DNA of 64,000 bases from Ashinkailepas kermadecensis (lineage: Eukaryota > Arthropoda > Thecostraca > Neolepadidae), in assembly GCA_034440615.1 (NCBI GenBank), contig JAOTOM010004282.1, forward strand, positions 62,001 to 126,000, read 5' to 3'. How positions within the stretch are numbered: position 1 is the first letter of the stretch; every line of letters starts with the position of its first letter. A program made the translations under genes and the position numbers. The notes below the pieces were generated by a model that saw only the letters and a list, made by a program, of their open reading frames with translations, searched no databases and had not been told where the DNA came from. Positions 47,701-60,460 of this stretch are shown in pieces.

Positions 47701-50460
47701 GTAAAGTTTGAACAGCACCACTAGAGTTTGCAAAACACCCCGAAGTGTAACATTAGGCCCCCTTCCAGGGAATCAGTCATGATGTTAAGACCACTTCCTA
47801 CGTGACACGGGAAAGCACCCCTAGCCGATCGTGTGACTCCGACTAGGGACAGGTAATGATCAATAGCAGTTGTGGTTTTCTCCCTAAACAGCGTGCACCC
47901 TCCATAGGCGGAGGACTATGTCACAGACGCGCGACGTCTGCTCCTATTAGCACGCGACCCATAACATGGACGGCATGGGGTACCGACAATTGACCTACTA
48001 TAATGGAGAGTGTGGATTTCTAGTTCAAGGAGTACAGGTGATGTTTTGGTGCAGGATACCGAGAGAACACCAACAATTGCGATTTTATGCGATCCAAATC
48101 GGCTTCCATCCTGCGTCAGGCGATCAAATGAGTGGTCATAGGAAACACATGCTGCAACTGGCGGACTTCTTGTGCAGTGGGGAGTTCCGTGCCATATATG
48201 CGCAAGTTGGCATATCATATTTGTGGATTTCTCATGATGAAACATATCCATATGTGTATATTTCATCGCTATTTATGTGGAAGCTAATGAAAACGAGCAA
48301 AAACATCTCAACTGCTAATCATAACTTGATGCCGGTTATAGCCATGCATGACATAAGACCGAATTACCTGCAGGTGTGATGGAAACCAATTGCGCTCCGT
48401 TGTCAGAACAACAAAGACAGTCGTCAATAGACATCCAGTTCCAGGTTATCTGGTCATTCTGTTCTGCTCGTCATTTATCATCATTCTGCTCACCTACCAC
48501 CAGCTCTACTGCCTCCGTTACGACTCTGATTGACCGCTGCACTGTTTGCGTGTAAGCCGGGCAGGCCGGCACAGCCAGAGGAGTGTCGTGAAGCTGCATC
48601 ACCTCATCAGTTATACCTCTAATGAAATGTGGTCCACTGGCGCTGTGCTCCAGTCGAGGAGGTCTTTGTATCTTGCTGCTTCAAAGTTAACTGATGGTAG
48701 TCTGCATGGTCGCACTTCCTCCGTCGGCGGCGTGCGGCGACATTGCACTGCACCACCGATGCGATTATAGGCTATATTCACTCCGACAGCGACCGTAGAA
48801 GACTTGTGCTGATCAGCATGTGCCTTACCCCGCTGGCGCAAGCTTCATTCATCTTTATTCTTCTTTATTATTTACGTATCGCCAGGGGTGTTCTCCTATG
48901 CCTCTGACTATATCCATCAGAGCGTCTGCAAGCTGCTCTGATGCAGCAGAGATTCGGAACTGGTGGCTCGCTAGCGTCATCCATGTCGCATGGTTCAGTC
49001 TCCCGCGCTTCGTATTCACTGCATCTGACGCCACAAAGCCGCCCTGCACGCCAACAGCCAATTGGTGCATGGCCAATTGGTTGCCATTGATATTCATAGC
49101 GGCTGGTTCCATGCCAGTCAGCTCTGTGATTCTGACTGGCGGTCAGTGGGCAGAGACTCACCTGTCTCAGCACACGCCGACTGTCCTGACGGTACGTCTA
49201 ATAGCCACGCAGACAGTGCAGTGCCACCTTGATCGTCTGTTTGGCACAGGCACCCATTGCACGGTGTTCCCTCAGCCGCCGGAGCCCGGTTCTCTCCTGC
49301 CGGTCCACCGCTTCCCAGCGCCGTTTCACTCCGGCCCCTCTGATCCAGCATGAAGTCACAATCCTTTGATGGCACCTGCTTGGTCTGGGGCACTTGCAGC
49401 TTCCCAGGCTCTTGCATTTACAACGGAGACGTCAAACAGTGCGGTGAAGCACAACTTGCGCTCTCTTTGCATCTCATCATCCGCTATCCTGTCTTCCCGG
49501 GCTTTGCTTGCGCTCTGGCATCTCTTGCAGCAGTCCGCTACCTTCCCATCAGCGGTGACGAACGAGACGGTAGGCACTCTCTCTCTCCTTCTCTCTCTCT
49601 CTGAAAGTACGTGTGTACCTTAATATGGTACGCATACCATCATACATATACATATGTTCACTCGCTGTCTGCCCGATATTGCAACCTGTCTTGTGTAGAT
49701 ATCTTGGATTCCAAAGGGTCGATATGTCGCTGTGACAAATGTTGGGGGATGCCTGGTAGATCGTTGCATCTGACGAAGTGTAAATTGTATTTCTTCAACA
49801 TTGTACACCTTGATCTTTTTTAATGCACTGGTTTTTAACCAGATAACGACCGTTTGGGTTATGGGCGCAAAATGACCCAAGTAGTCAGAGCGCTTTTAAG
49901 TCCTCAGCCACCACCTCAGTCGATCTGGGGTTTCAGGTCCAGATAATAAACTGCCTTTTCAGATATGGTCTGCGTGGTTTCATTTTTGTTCTGGAGTGCA
50001 TCACGTCCGACGGTTGACCACAAGCTCGTTTTCTCCGGCGACTGTAACCATCACCAATGCTCCTGCGGAAGTCTGTTTTCGCCACGTCATTCGGTGTACC
50101 GTGGGTGGTGCCGTTGAGTCCGACTGCTGTGCTGTATCGTATGGTGGTGTGCCGATGTGACCTCTGACCTATGTCCGAGCGTCTCGCGGCAGTGGCGGAC
50201 TCCACACATCACGGTGTAACCTAGACGGCGCCGGGGTTGCTGTGTACATGTGTACAGGCTGACTTGAGCTGGCTGGTGCCCATCTCCCCGGCTTGGGAAT
50301 TTCTGGGAACTTGGGATGATGCTGGATGGATGGAAGTGCCAGCAAACATGGGCTAGTTGTTCTTCTTTCAAAGAGTGAGCTTCGCATTGGCTGATTTCAA
50401 AGGGATTTATGCAACCTCTAATTATATAAATTTAATTCCACATGCGAAATTTGCATACGA
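44721..50460. other. Intronic DNA, no supported gene
   Basis: Features are sparse: a (GACA)n run near 46455-46475 and a TGTATACCAT triplication near 47655-47680. Plus-strand frames of 173 (46552), 137 (47966) and 177 (48820) codons have no recognisable domain. Minus-strand frames near 49118-49577 include FTALFDVSVVNA, faintly like a transposase C-terminus, but not enough to call. Decayed DNA transposon material is possible. Confidence 0.4.
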
Positions 50461-50475
50461 ATTTATTTCGCTCAC

Positions 50476-50674
<199 letters not shown>

Positions 50675-52400
50675 GTCCGCACTGTGCTTGTCGAGCGACA
50701 GGCAAACATACCGCCTGCTGCACCACACTCACCAGACTCTGTCCCTTTGTCGGCTTGTCATGCTGCCGATCGATACACAATCGAACACAACGACATCTGA
50801 TGCAACATCAATGTTGGAGGGGAGATGATAGTCGTGTGGCGGAGGGTGACGGCGTCAGGGGCGCAGGCGCGTGTCGATAACCCGGCGATAACACGAGAAG
50901 TATTCAGATGCTGGGTACGGGATAATAAACACGTATAGCTGCGACTGTCTGACTCGCATGGATGGTGAAGCTCCTTTCCGCCAATATTTATATTGTCTTA
51001 TGAGTGACTATATCATATATTACTCTAAGCGATATATTATATGTCGGTTATATTACTATAAGCGAAATATATTACTATATGCCAATTAACCCGTCTCACT
51101 CAGGGGATGTCGAAAATAGTGTGATGTAAAAACAATATAAACCAGAAATACATATCTGCATGATTTTGCAGCTAAGTGGCAGCATTGTTTCAAGGGGTAA
51201 TATTTAAATCGCCTGGCACAGGATGGAATCAACTTGTTTTCGAGAAAAGTCGACAGCCATGTGTGTGTTTTGGACTACTGAGACAGGAAAATTTCACATG
51301 TACTTCTCGCTCCGAGAAAAAGCATGACATTGATACACCCCACTGTGAAATATAGTGAATACTGAGGGCCATGGGTGTAGCCACGCATTCGAAATGGAGG
51401 GGGGGGGGGACAAAGCAGGGACGCGGTAAGTTTGGACAGGATCAAGGGGGTAGGTAGCACCGCCTCCCACCCCACCCCCCAACAAATCCTTGGATTTCAG
51501 TGACTTCATTTTCAATGCCTGGTTTTCACATTTACCATTATTAAAAATTATATTTTTGGCACAAAAATGTCAGCCAAAAGTATCAGGTTTCACTCCTTAT
51601 CACTGCTTATGAACGCTTAACTTCATGCCGTATGTGCTGGGACCGATTTCACAATCGCCAAAGAACAATGCTGTAGGTACGTTAAACGTTGCCCTCTTAT
51701 AGCAGGAACAAAACATACAATTTTGGACGATCAAACATGGATGAAATATTGTAGTAAATATGGACATACAATAAACAACATTTTCCATGCTTTCCTGTTT
51801 TACGGGGACACATTTCGATGCAATGACAACCAGGGCGGATAAAAGGAGTCGTACTGAGGGCATGTGCCCCCACATGGAAGGTGGCGTCCCTCCGGCCAGG
51901 AAAAGGCGCCCCGATGAAAAGGTTCCAGCGTACCCGCTCGACTTTTTTTTAGCCAGAGGCGCCCCTATGAAAGAAAAATGCACCCCCTTGGAAGGAAAGG
52001 CGCCACTTCGGGAAGGGCCCAGTGCAACCCGCTGCCTCGAATTCTTCAGCCAGAGGCGCCCCTCCATATGCTTTCGCAGTGGCGCTGCTCCAAAGAAATG
52101 GCGACCCTCCAGACGAGTGTTCCCCCCATGACAATTCCTGGATCCACCCCTAATTACAACATTGCTCTCTCGCGGTTATGAACTTCGGCTGGCTATATAA
52201 TCGTGCGCATTCACGTGTGGCTTCTCTTACAAATTTGACAACTTCCTTTGAACCATTAAGATGAAAGCGGACAATTTGAAAAAATAGATCTATATTTTAT
52301 ATGTTCGGAACAGCAATGTGGCAGTGTAAATTAAAAACCAGTAATGAGAGCGCCGCCCGAGCAGGTTATGACGGATTTCTTGGGGAGCTCCTAGTCATAT
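50675..52400. other. Intronic DNA with dispersed GC-rich repeats
   Basis: A G9-11 run with TGTAGCCACGC flank lies near 51375-51410. The 51835-52150 block starts GGCGGATAAAAGG and ends CTGGATCCACCCC. It carries internal near-duplicates with AGCCAGAGGCGCCCC at about 51952 and 52050 and shares its start with 28968. Confidence 0.55.
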
Positions 52401-52539
52401 AGGATATGAGTGCCTGCTATCACAACGGCTGCAAACAAAAAGATATTTGATCATCCTATTCCTATTACGCTCAATCATTATACACACCGGACCTTCGACA
52501 CCTTCGAAATTATTTCAACATCTCAATATTCGGATATCG

Positions 52540-53090
52540 TACGGCAAGCCACGTCGAATGACACCCACATAATGCAAATTGAAGCCATAGCGTCGAAACA
52601 CGAGGTCATCAAAGAACTCAATCAAACTTCTAACCTTGACATGTCCCGGTGTGAAATGTTACTCGAGTGTCAACCATTGGATATCGCTTTATATCATATT
52701 TGGATAGGTTTGAGCGAAAACGAAAAAAAAATGAGGGGACCGGAGGATCAGCTTGGCCTTTTCCCTTGACAGATAATTCGATTGCTTAGCTTTTTAATAC
52801 CGCATAACAAGCCACGTCGAATGACGCCCATTTTATGGAAATTGAGGCGATAGCGACCGAACCTCGCGTTCGGTCGATATCGCTTCAATATCGCCATCTA
52901 ATAAATCAGGCTAACCTTTGACCTTGAAGTTTGACCTTGACATGCATCGGTTTGAAATGTTACACGATGGTTCACCCACCACAGGCTATCGCTTGATACC
53001 AGATTTGGGCAGGTTTGGGTAAAAACGAAAGAAAATGGGAGGCGACCGAAGAAACCGGTTTGCGTTGGACCTTGACCGTTAAAGTGGTCA
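52540..53090. repeat. 263-bp diverged tandem duplication
   Basis: AAGCCACGTCGAATGAC occurs at 52546 and 52809. Both copies continue with AAATTGARGC, CTTGACATG, GAAATGTTAC, TATCGCTT and GGTTTG..AAAACGAAA. The copies differ strongly by substitutions and short indels. The 119-codon frame over the first copy is not supported as a gene. Confidence 0.8.
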
Positions 53091-53551
53091 TGTGAGACCT
53101 ATGTAGTTGCTTCCAGCGTGTTCAGTACCAGCAGAAGCGTTTGTGGTAATTGATTCGAACGATCATAAACTAAACGCTGAATGTCAATGCCAATACAAAT
53201 ACGCCTCTCGCGAACTCGTCGCTGAATACGAATACGAATACGACGTTAACTTGACGTACGTGCTTCAGGCTGCACATGACTCCGCTCCATGGTCTTGAAG
53301 ATACCCAAAGACACCCAGAGTCACGTTTGTCGACTTCTAGTATTTTTGGTGATTCTTCTGCATATATATTTTCACTATGTAAATGATCAAGTATAATTGG
53401 CCGCGATCATGCTCAAGCAGCTGAGGATGGGGGGGGGGGGGACACGAAAGAAATTGAGGGGGACAAATCGCCACTTTTCAGAAATGGGGGGGGGGGACAT
53501 GCACCCCCAGCCCAACCCCCCAGTGGTTACACCCATGCTGAGGGCACTTAC
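53091..53551. other. Intronic DNA with two poly-G runs
   Basis: G runs of about 12 bases lie near 53430-53442 and 53487-53497, in a block ending GTGGTTACACCCATGCTG. This dispersed GC-rich repeat abuts the exon donor at 53551 closely. Confidence 0.5.
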
Positions 53552-53737
53552 CTTCTGCGCACGGATCTCGTTCCAGTTCGCACGTGGCGCCGGTCCAGGC
53601 TGGCGGGCAGCGGCACGTGATGATGGGCGGCACGCCACGTGTGGCCGACCCGTGCACGTGGCAGACGGCGCCATTTTGGCACGGGTTGTCGACGGTGTCA
53701 GTCTGGCAGAACGGTAAGCCACGAGCTCGTGCCGACC
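53552..53737 (-). CDS. EGF exon of the EGF/TSP1 gene
   Basis: This 186-bp exon lies between ACCATTGCAG and GCAGAAG|GTAAG, phase 1 at both ends. It encodes FCQTDTVDNPCQNGAVC, a short loop, ITCRCPPAWTGATCE and LERDPCAEG. That is one full EGF domain with the usual NPCQNG and CPPAWTGATC signatures, plus the first Cys of the next EGF. Joined to 28733 it reads DPCAEGGAICGPGWQC, completing that domain's start. The intron to the next exon would be about 24.8 kb. A preceding exon must end in phase 1. The product is most likely extracellular; no signal peptide is in the window. Confidence 0.88.
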
Positions 53738-56700
53738 CTGCAATGGTATGAGGTCACCGGCGGCAGAAAGCCGACGCGACCACGGTCTCGGCCCTCCAAT
53801 ACAACGGCGTAGGGGGCGCACTTTCATTCTTAATCTCCACTGCCACTTCCACTGTCACTATCACTGCCCGTCCATCCATCCATCCGTCGTATTGCATTGT
53901 TAAGGAGTGCATTCTAGTTTACCGCGATGATATGGAGCCGAACAACGGGATATTTGGCATATACATTGACGACAACATATAGGATGTCATGAGTCCCCTG
54001 TCTCAACAAATCCATTCCTGCAACGATCATTGAGCATGAAATGGTTGGAATTTCCAGGTGAAGATTTTCGTGTCCACAATATTGACGTAAATTGAAGAAC
54101 ACCATTCCGATGCGGTAAAAAGGATGCATATTAAGACTCCTTATTTTGGTATTTTTCACAGGATGAATGCTTACAGATGGTTGGTGCCGTCGCCAATTTT
54201 CACTCACCTTGTCCAAACGGTTAGAGAAAGTGTACGCAAAAAACAGACCAAAACAGATGTGCTATCGGACTCCCACCTCCCCTCCCCCACAACAACCAAA
54301 TGGGGATAGGATCAAAGATTCATCTTTACCCGACGTGCTTTTCGTGTTTGGGTCTCTCGTCAGAACATTCATTAATATTGTGTCGTTCATTAGGAGAAAG
54401 GTGAGGTATTTCGTGTCGCTTCTGCTGTGTACGTTGAGAGCCACATACTTTTCCTGGTATTTCTAGTCTCTGTTGACCCAGATGAATTTGTTTAAAAGGA
54501 TTACATACCTGATAGGAGGCTGAACGAATTGACGATTAGCATCATAACCTTGTATGGCCTGATGCACATCTTACGGAACCTCTTCCATTGAATCCCTTCC
54601 CCAATATCTTGCTAATTGGTGGCTGAGGCTATCCGACGTCATTTGAGCTGAAACAAGCGTGAATTTAGTATAATTGTCTGTAAATTCTGCACGAACCCAA
54701 AATGTTCCTGGCTTTGTCGTTGATTCATTGGGCAAGGCATTGGGCATGGTATCCTAAATTGGTCCTAACTGGTGGAAAACCGGCCCGATCTGGTAGGCCT
54801 CTCCGCCCACGTGCCAAAAATATTGGAAACTATTACACCGCCAATTATGTATTGCCGGTGTCGGTTATTCAGGTCCAAGAATATCCGATTCATAAACATT
54901 CTATTAACTCTGACCTACTCCTTTTAATTGAAGAGGATACCAAACTTTCCTGAAACGTCAGGTAGCGGCAAATTTGACCGAGCCGTAAACCAAATGTAGC
55001 TCAGATAAAGCCACGCCAAAGTGAGGCGTATATCTGCACAAATCTACGGACATCTTATTTGACCATGTCACGTGCATGACCAATGGCTCAGGTCAGGTCA
55101 AACCTCGAAGTTCGCACCATGTGTGGTATGCACTGGTTTGTGAAAGCGTGTAAGTAACGTCCTGGGAGTTTCAAACTGCCGCTGAATTCGAAGCCAGATC
55201 ACCAAAACGTTAGACCATTTGTTTGTCGAAAAGAAAGCGGGCATCCATTGATGTCAATGATCTCGGATGACCTTCAGACGACAACCGGTGAGATGGCGTT
55301 GTTTTAAAATATCTCAAGAATGAAATATTCAACTTTTAAGCAAGCGATTCTCAGCAACGTCAGTTATGCAACTGCATCTGGGTGTTATCTAAACTCAGTA
55401 AAGGAGCTAGAATGTGAATTCATCATACATTTGTCAAAAACGTATTTATGAATGACGTTATCCTTATGATCTGACGTGACCTGACTCAGTTCTGTTCCCA
55501 ATAGATGCAAAGCGGACATGCTACTAGTCACGCCATACGGTGGTACGATGGCGCGGGCCGTTTTCCATTGGTTGCGAGAAAAGCGTTTTAAGGTAGCATC
55601 AACCATCGGATAGCGTGGTTGCAACCAGTAATTGTAGTGTAATATCCGACTGTTATTGTGATCTGTTATCATAAAAGCTTGCGGTGCCAAAGCAAAATTA
55701 ATGTTACACACCACTGCTACTGAATACTGGCAGGATCAGGCCCATTGTAGTCTGAATATAGCCGAAGCTATAACGGATCCATGGAAGACAGGATACATAT
55801 ACATGAAGCATTTGATAGCATCCGAAAACAAACTTTTGCTTTGTAATGCAATGCTGTCTTACCATTCACGGAATGTCGATATTCGGCCGCCTGCTATCAT
55901 CCTGATGAGGATCACGGATAGTGTCACCGAACTACATGTTGACAATGCTGATCTGGTTGTGGTTTCCTGGAATTCACGACATAGAAACTATTATCTTGAA
56001 ATGACATTCACATGAGCCAAGGCTTGCCCAACACTCTTAAGAGTTTTCATACTTATCCTAGTTTAACCTGAATCTGATTGCTTGATTTACTGTGTTAGAT
56101 AACTTCACACGCGCTGAGTGCATACCAAAGCCTTCACTTCCATACACTTATTTTCCAGGAATTTTGTTTACAGGACGTAGGCAGGTATGCAAACACATCT
56201 TTCTTTTCTATGTCATTTGTTTGACGGATATCGTGGAAAAAAGTTTTTTTTTAAAGCTGATACAGTGATGTCCGGCTGTCATCTGGCGTGGGGTCAATGT
56301 GGATCGCTTGCATTTATAGTCAGTCTGCAGCATCGTCCACACGGTTTTCAGCGTAGGCATCTCGCCGTCCCGTACCGGCTTGGCCGGCCACGCCAGGCTG
56401 GCAGCAGTTTCGCAAGTGTTTGGGTGCACTTTGTTATCGTAAGATGACAAAGTGTACAAAGTGTACATTTGTTGACCGTAGCAATGGCCCAAAGAATCAC
56501 CAAGTATCAACATTGTAGTGACCTGGCGCAAATCCAGTTTTCGAAGTTTTCAAGACTTTGCTGAAGATGTTCTGTTTGTACTACCCCAGGATTAATGGAC
56601 GCCGAATTAGAAGCACTCGCAGTTACTCTGGAATAATCCTCCACTGGCATACCAGGGTTCAAAACAACACGCAAGACATCATAGCACAGGTTTGTATATG

Positions 56701-56747
56701 TAGGGATTCACTTCCGTTTTCGCTCACGGGCCTGTAAGCTGTCTTAC
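53738..56747. other. Intronic or flanking DNA, no supported gene
   Basis: Anonymous sequence. A 109-codon minus frame (55385-55714) and a 104-codon plus frame (55701-56015) have no domain. TCCATCCATCCATCC lies near 53870. Confidence 0.5.
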
Positions 56748-56935
56748 TGTTCATCTTGTATTGCCTTCCATTGCACAAGCAGCAGCGACAGCTTCGCAAG
56801 CGGCCCAGATAGGATCCACACACCGAGTCCCGGTCACCGTCCCGACCGGTACCGGCGCCAGCGCGACACCCATCACCCGAGGCGCAGGTTGCCACAGGGG
56901 CGGCGCTCGCCCCCCCCCCCCCCCCACCATGGCGC
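56748..56935 (-). CDS. Candidate cysteine-rich exon upstream of the EGF exons
   Basis: A GC-rich minus-strand block ends at a good donor, AACA|GTAAGA, in phase 1, as required to join 53737. Before it the frame reads CASGDGCRAG, then SVCGSYLGRLRSCRCCLCNG. A possible acceptor, CCCTGTGTAG, precedes 56935, but its phase does not fit simply. A run of about 16 identical bases (56910-56925) makes the local frame unreliable. No named domain is recognised. It might be chance GC-rich sequence. Confidence 0.35.
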
Positions 56936-57340
56936 CTACACAGGGGCAGGCATAGCACCACCAAGCTGCCGCCTTACACTCTTCACGCCTTTCATAGGCC
57001 GGACGTCTCCGTCCGACAAGTGCTCTTGGGGACGAAAATACTTTTAGAATTGTGACGTGCACGTGCACAACGAAATATCACAAATTGCGTTTCATGTCTC
57101 GCCCAGACCAGCGGCCCGAACCGTCAAAGCTGTTCGTTAACAGTTCAATTGTTACCACAACACCACGACCAGGCAGCCGGCAAAGTCCAGTCACAGCGTT
57201 GCTAACTCAGTGGCATGCCCCCGCCTGTGGCAGCGCTTGCACCGTTCACCCGGCGTCTTTCCGGTCAGGGGTCACGCGCTTGTTTGCACAGGTTACGGCC
57301 TCAATGCCGGCCGGCCGCGCTCACCGCACGCCGAGCGGCC
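56936..57340. other. GC-rich flank
   Basis: GC-rich and CpG-rich DNA leads into the 24-bp array. A plus-strand frame starting at 57052 runs on into the array for 692 codons, but this is an artefact of its 24-bp period. Confidence 0.5.
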
Positions 57341-57344
57341 AGCG

Positions 57345-59466
57345 TGTCTACACAGTACACGGCCCACTGCCAGTCAGCCACACATACCGCGCGGTCGGCG
57401 TGTCTACACAGTACACGGCCGACGTGTCTACACAGTGCACGGCTGACGTGTCTACGCAGTACACGGCCGACGTGTCTACACAGTACACGGTCGACGTGTC
57501 TACACGGTACAGAGCCGACGTGTCTACACAGTACACGGTCGGCGTGTCTACACAGTACACGGTTGATGTGTCTACACAGTACACGGCCCACTGCCAGTCA
57601 GCCACACATACCGCGCGGTCGGCGTGTCTACACAGTACACGGTCGGCGTGTCTACACAGTACACGGCCGACGTGTCTACACAGTGCACGGCTGACGTGTC
57701 TACGCAGTACACGGCCGACGTGTCTACACAGTACACGGCCGACGTGTCTACACAGTACACGGCCGACGTGTCTACACAGTACACGGCCGACGTGTCTACA
57801 CAGTACACGGCCGGCGTGTCTACACAGTACATGGCCGGCGTATCTACACAGTACACGGCTGACGTGTCTACACAGTACACGGCCGACGTGTCTACACAGT
57901 ACACGGTCGACGTGTCTACACAGTACACGGCCGGCGTGTCTACACAGTACATGGCCGGCGTATCTACACAGTACACGGCTGACGTGTCTACACAGTACAC
58001 GGCCGGCGTGTCTACACAGTACACGGCCGACGTGTCTACACAGTACACGGCCGACGTGTTTACACAGTACACGGTCGGCGTGTCTACACAGTACACGGTT
58101 GATGTGTCTACACAGTACACGGCCCACTGCCAGTCAGCCACAAATACCGCGCGGCCGGCGTGTCTACACAGTACACGGCCGGCGTGTCTACACAGTACAC
58201 GGCCGACGTGTTTACACAGTACACGGCCGGCGTGTCTACGCAGTACACGACCGGCGTGTCTACGCAGTACACGACAGATGTGTCTACATGCAGTACACGG
58301 CCGACGTGTCTACACAGTGCACGGCCGGCGTGTCTACACAGTACACGGCCGACGTGTCTACACAGTACACGGTTGATGTGTACACAGTACACGGCCCACT
58401 GCCAGTCAGCCACACATACCGCGCGGCCGGCGTGTCTACACAGTACACGGCCGGCGTGTCTACACAGTACACGGCCGACGTGTCTACACAGTACACGGCC
58501 GGCGTGTCTACGCAGTACACGACCGGCGTGTCTACGCAGTACACGGCCGATGTGTCTACATGCAGTACACGGCCGATGTGTCTACACAGTACACGGCCGA
58601 CGTGTCTACACAGTACATGGCCGACGTGTCTACACAGTACACGGCTGACGTGTCTACACAGTACACGGCCGACGTGTCTACACAGTACACGGCCGACGTG
58701 TCTACACAGTACATGGCCGACGTGTCTACACAGTACACGGCTGACGTGTCTACACAGTACACGGCCGGCGTGTCTACACAGTACACGGCCGACGTGTCTA
58801 CACAGTACACGGCCGGCGTGTCTACACAGTACATGGCCGACGTGTCTACACAGTACACGGCCGGCGTGTCTACACAGTACACGGCCGACGTGTCTACACA
58901 GTACACGGCCGGCGTGTCTACACAGTACATGGCCGACGTGTCTACACAGTACACGGCCGACGTGTCTACACAGTACACGGCCGGCGTGTCTACGCAGTAC
59001 ACGACCGGCGTGTCTACGCAGTACACGGCCGATGTGTCTACATGCAGTACACGGCCGATGTGTTTACACAGTACACGGCCGACGTGTCTACACAGTACAT
59101 GGCCGACGTGTCTACACAGTACACGGCTGACGTGTCTACACAGTACACAGCCGACGTGTCTACACAGTACACGGCCGACGTGTCTACACAGTACATGGCC
59201 GACGTGTCTACACAGTACACGGCTGACGTGTCTACACAGTACACGGCCGGCGTGTCTACACAGTACACGGCTGACGTGTCTACACAGTACACGGCCGGCG
59301 TGTCTACACAGTACACGGCCGACGTGTCTACACAGTACACGGCCGGCGTGTCTACACAGTACACGGCCGGCGTGTCTACACAGTACACGGCCGACGTGTC
59401 TACACAGTACATGGCCGACGTGTCTACACAGTACACGGCCGGCGTGTCTACACAGTACACGGCCCT
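57345..59466. repeat. 24-bp minisatellite with higher-order linkers, about 85 copies
   Basis: The unit is built on GTGTCTACACAGTACACGG plus CCGAC or CCGGC. A linker beginning GGCCCACTGCCAGTCAGCC and ending CCGCGCGG occurs at about 57360, 57588, 58122 and 58394, and a variant closes the array at 59460. Because 24 is divisible by three, frames stay open on both strands (up to 692 and 389 codons plus, 327 codons minus), reading for example TADVSTQY or STRPTCLH repeats. No start context or signal peptide supports translation. Confidence 0.95.
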
Positions 59467-59705
59467 CTGCCCGCTGTACCGCGCGGCCGGCGATCCAGTG
59501 CGGAGCCGGATATCTACCCAAACACACTGAGCACACCACACACAGAAATGCATCAGCTGAAGTGGACCCAGCCGATATTTATACATGGCTGCTTACTAAG
59601 CATATACCAAAGCAAACAACGTTGACACAGCGCTTCCGGGCTAGGCACCTAGCCAGCGCATTTGTTGTAGACCCACGACGAGGCACAGTCAAGCAGATGG
59701 AGATG

Positions 59706-60035
59706 TATCATAACCTCCACAGCTCATAACCTCCACAGCTCATAACCTCCACAAATGCAACACACCCGAAGCGCTCGTACCTCCACAGGTCATAACCTCC
59801 ACAGCTCACAACCTCCACAACTACGAAGCGCTCATAACCTCCACAGCTCACAACCTCCACAAGTCCGCAGCGCTCATAACATCCACAGCTCATAACCTCC
59901 ACAACTGCGAAGCGCTCATAACCTCCACAGCTCACAACCTCCACAAGTCCGGAGCGCTCATAACCTCCACAGCTCATAACCTCCACAACTCCGAAGCGCT
60001 CATAACCTCCACAGCTCACAACCTCCACAGATGCA
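59706..60035. repeat. 42-bp repeat of CATAACCTCCACA modules
   Basis: CTCATAACCTCCACAGCTC alternates with CACAACCTCCACAA and a GTCCGAAGCG-type spacer, giving a 42-bp period over about 330 bp. The 106-codon minus frame is repeat translation. Confidence 0.9.
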
Positions 60036-60229
60036 AGAACTTTATAATTTTATAGAAGCATCACTTCAGATAGCTATCGCTATGTAGCAGCACGGTATAG
60101 GTATTACAATCATAAGATTGAATGCTGAACCATAGGTAACAATATTTATCGCCAGATGGCAGGATGATACTATTGAGTACGTGCTCTTTGCGTGCAGCTT
60201 TTCTATTGTTCGAGAGCTCGGAAGCCCGC
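60036..60229. other. Anonymous spacer
   Basis: Nothing recognisable lies between the two arrays. Confidence 0.5.
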
Positions 60230-60460
60230 GCATCGACGCGTGGGAGAGTAATGCGTGGCGCAGTGGCGGATGATCGTATAACATTTACACGCTTTTCGCC
60301 TGCAATGCATCGACGCGTGGGAAAATAATGCGACACGCAGTGGCGGATGATCGCATAACATTTACACGCTTTTCGCCTGCAATGCATCGATGTGTGGGAA
60401 AATAATGCGACACGCAGTGGTGGATGATCGCATAACATTTACATGCTATCCGCCTGCAAT
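60230..60460. repeat. 77-bp tandem repeat, three copies
   Basis: Units at 60230, 60307 and 60384 each start GCATCGA and contain GCAGTGGCGGATGATCG, CATAACATTTACA and CGCCTGCAAT. They are nearly identical. Confidence 0.95.

Noticed and set aside
47966..48379. 137-codon plus-strand frame
   Set aside because: No domain, no splice context and a frame of similar length on the opposite strand; length within chance for this composition.
48855..49577. Possible piggyBac-type transposase end (FTALFDVSVVNA and nearby Cys-rich frames)
   Set aside because: Only one short block resembles the family; no catalytic Asp residues or terminal inverted repeats were found.
57052..59729. Long frames of 692, 389 and 327 codons with octapeptide repeats
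   Set aside because: The 24-bp period keeps several frames open on both strands; there is no signal peptide or independent coding evidence.
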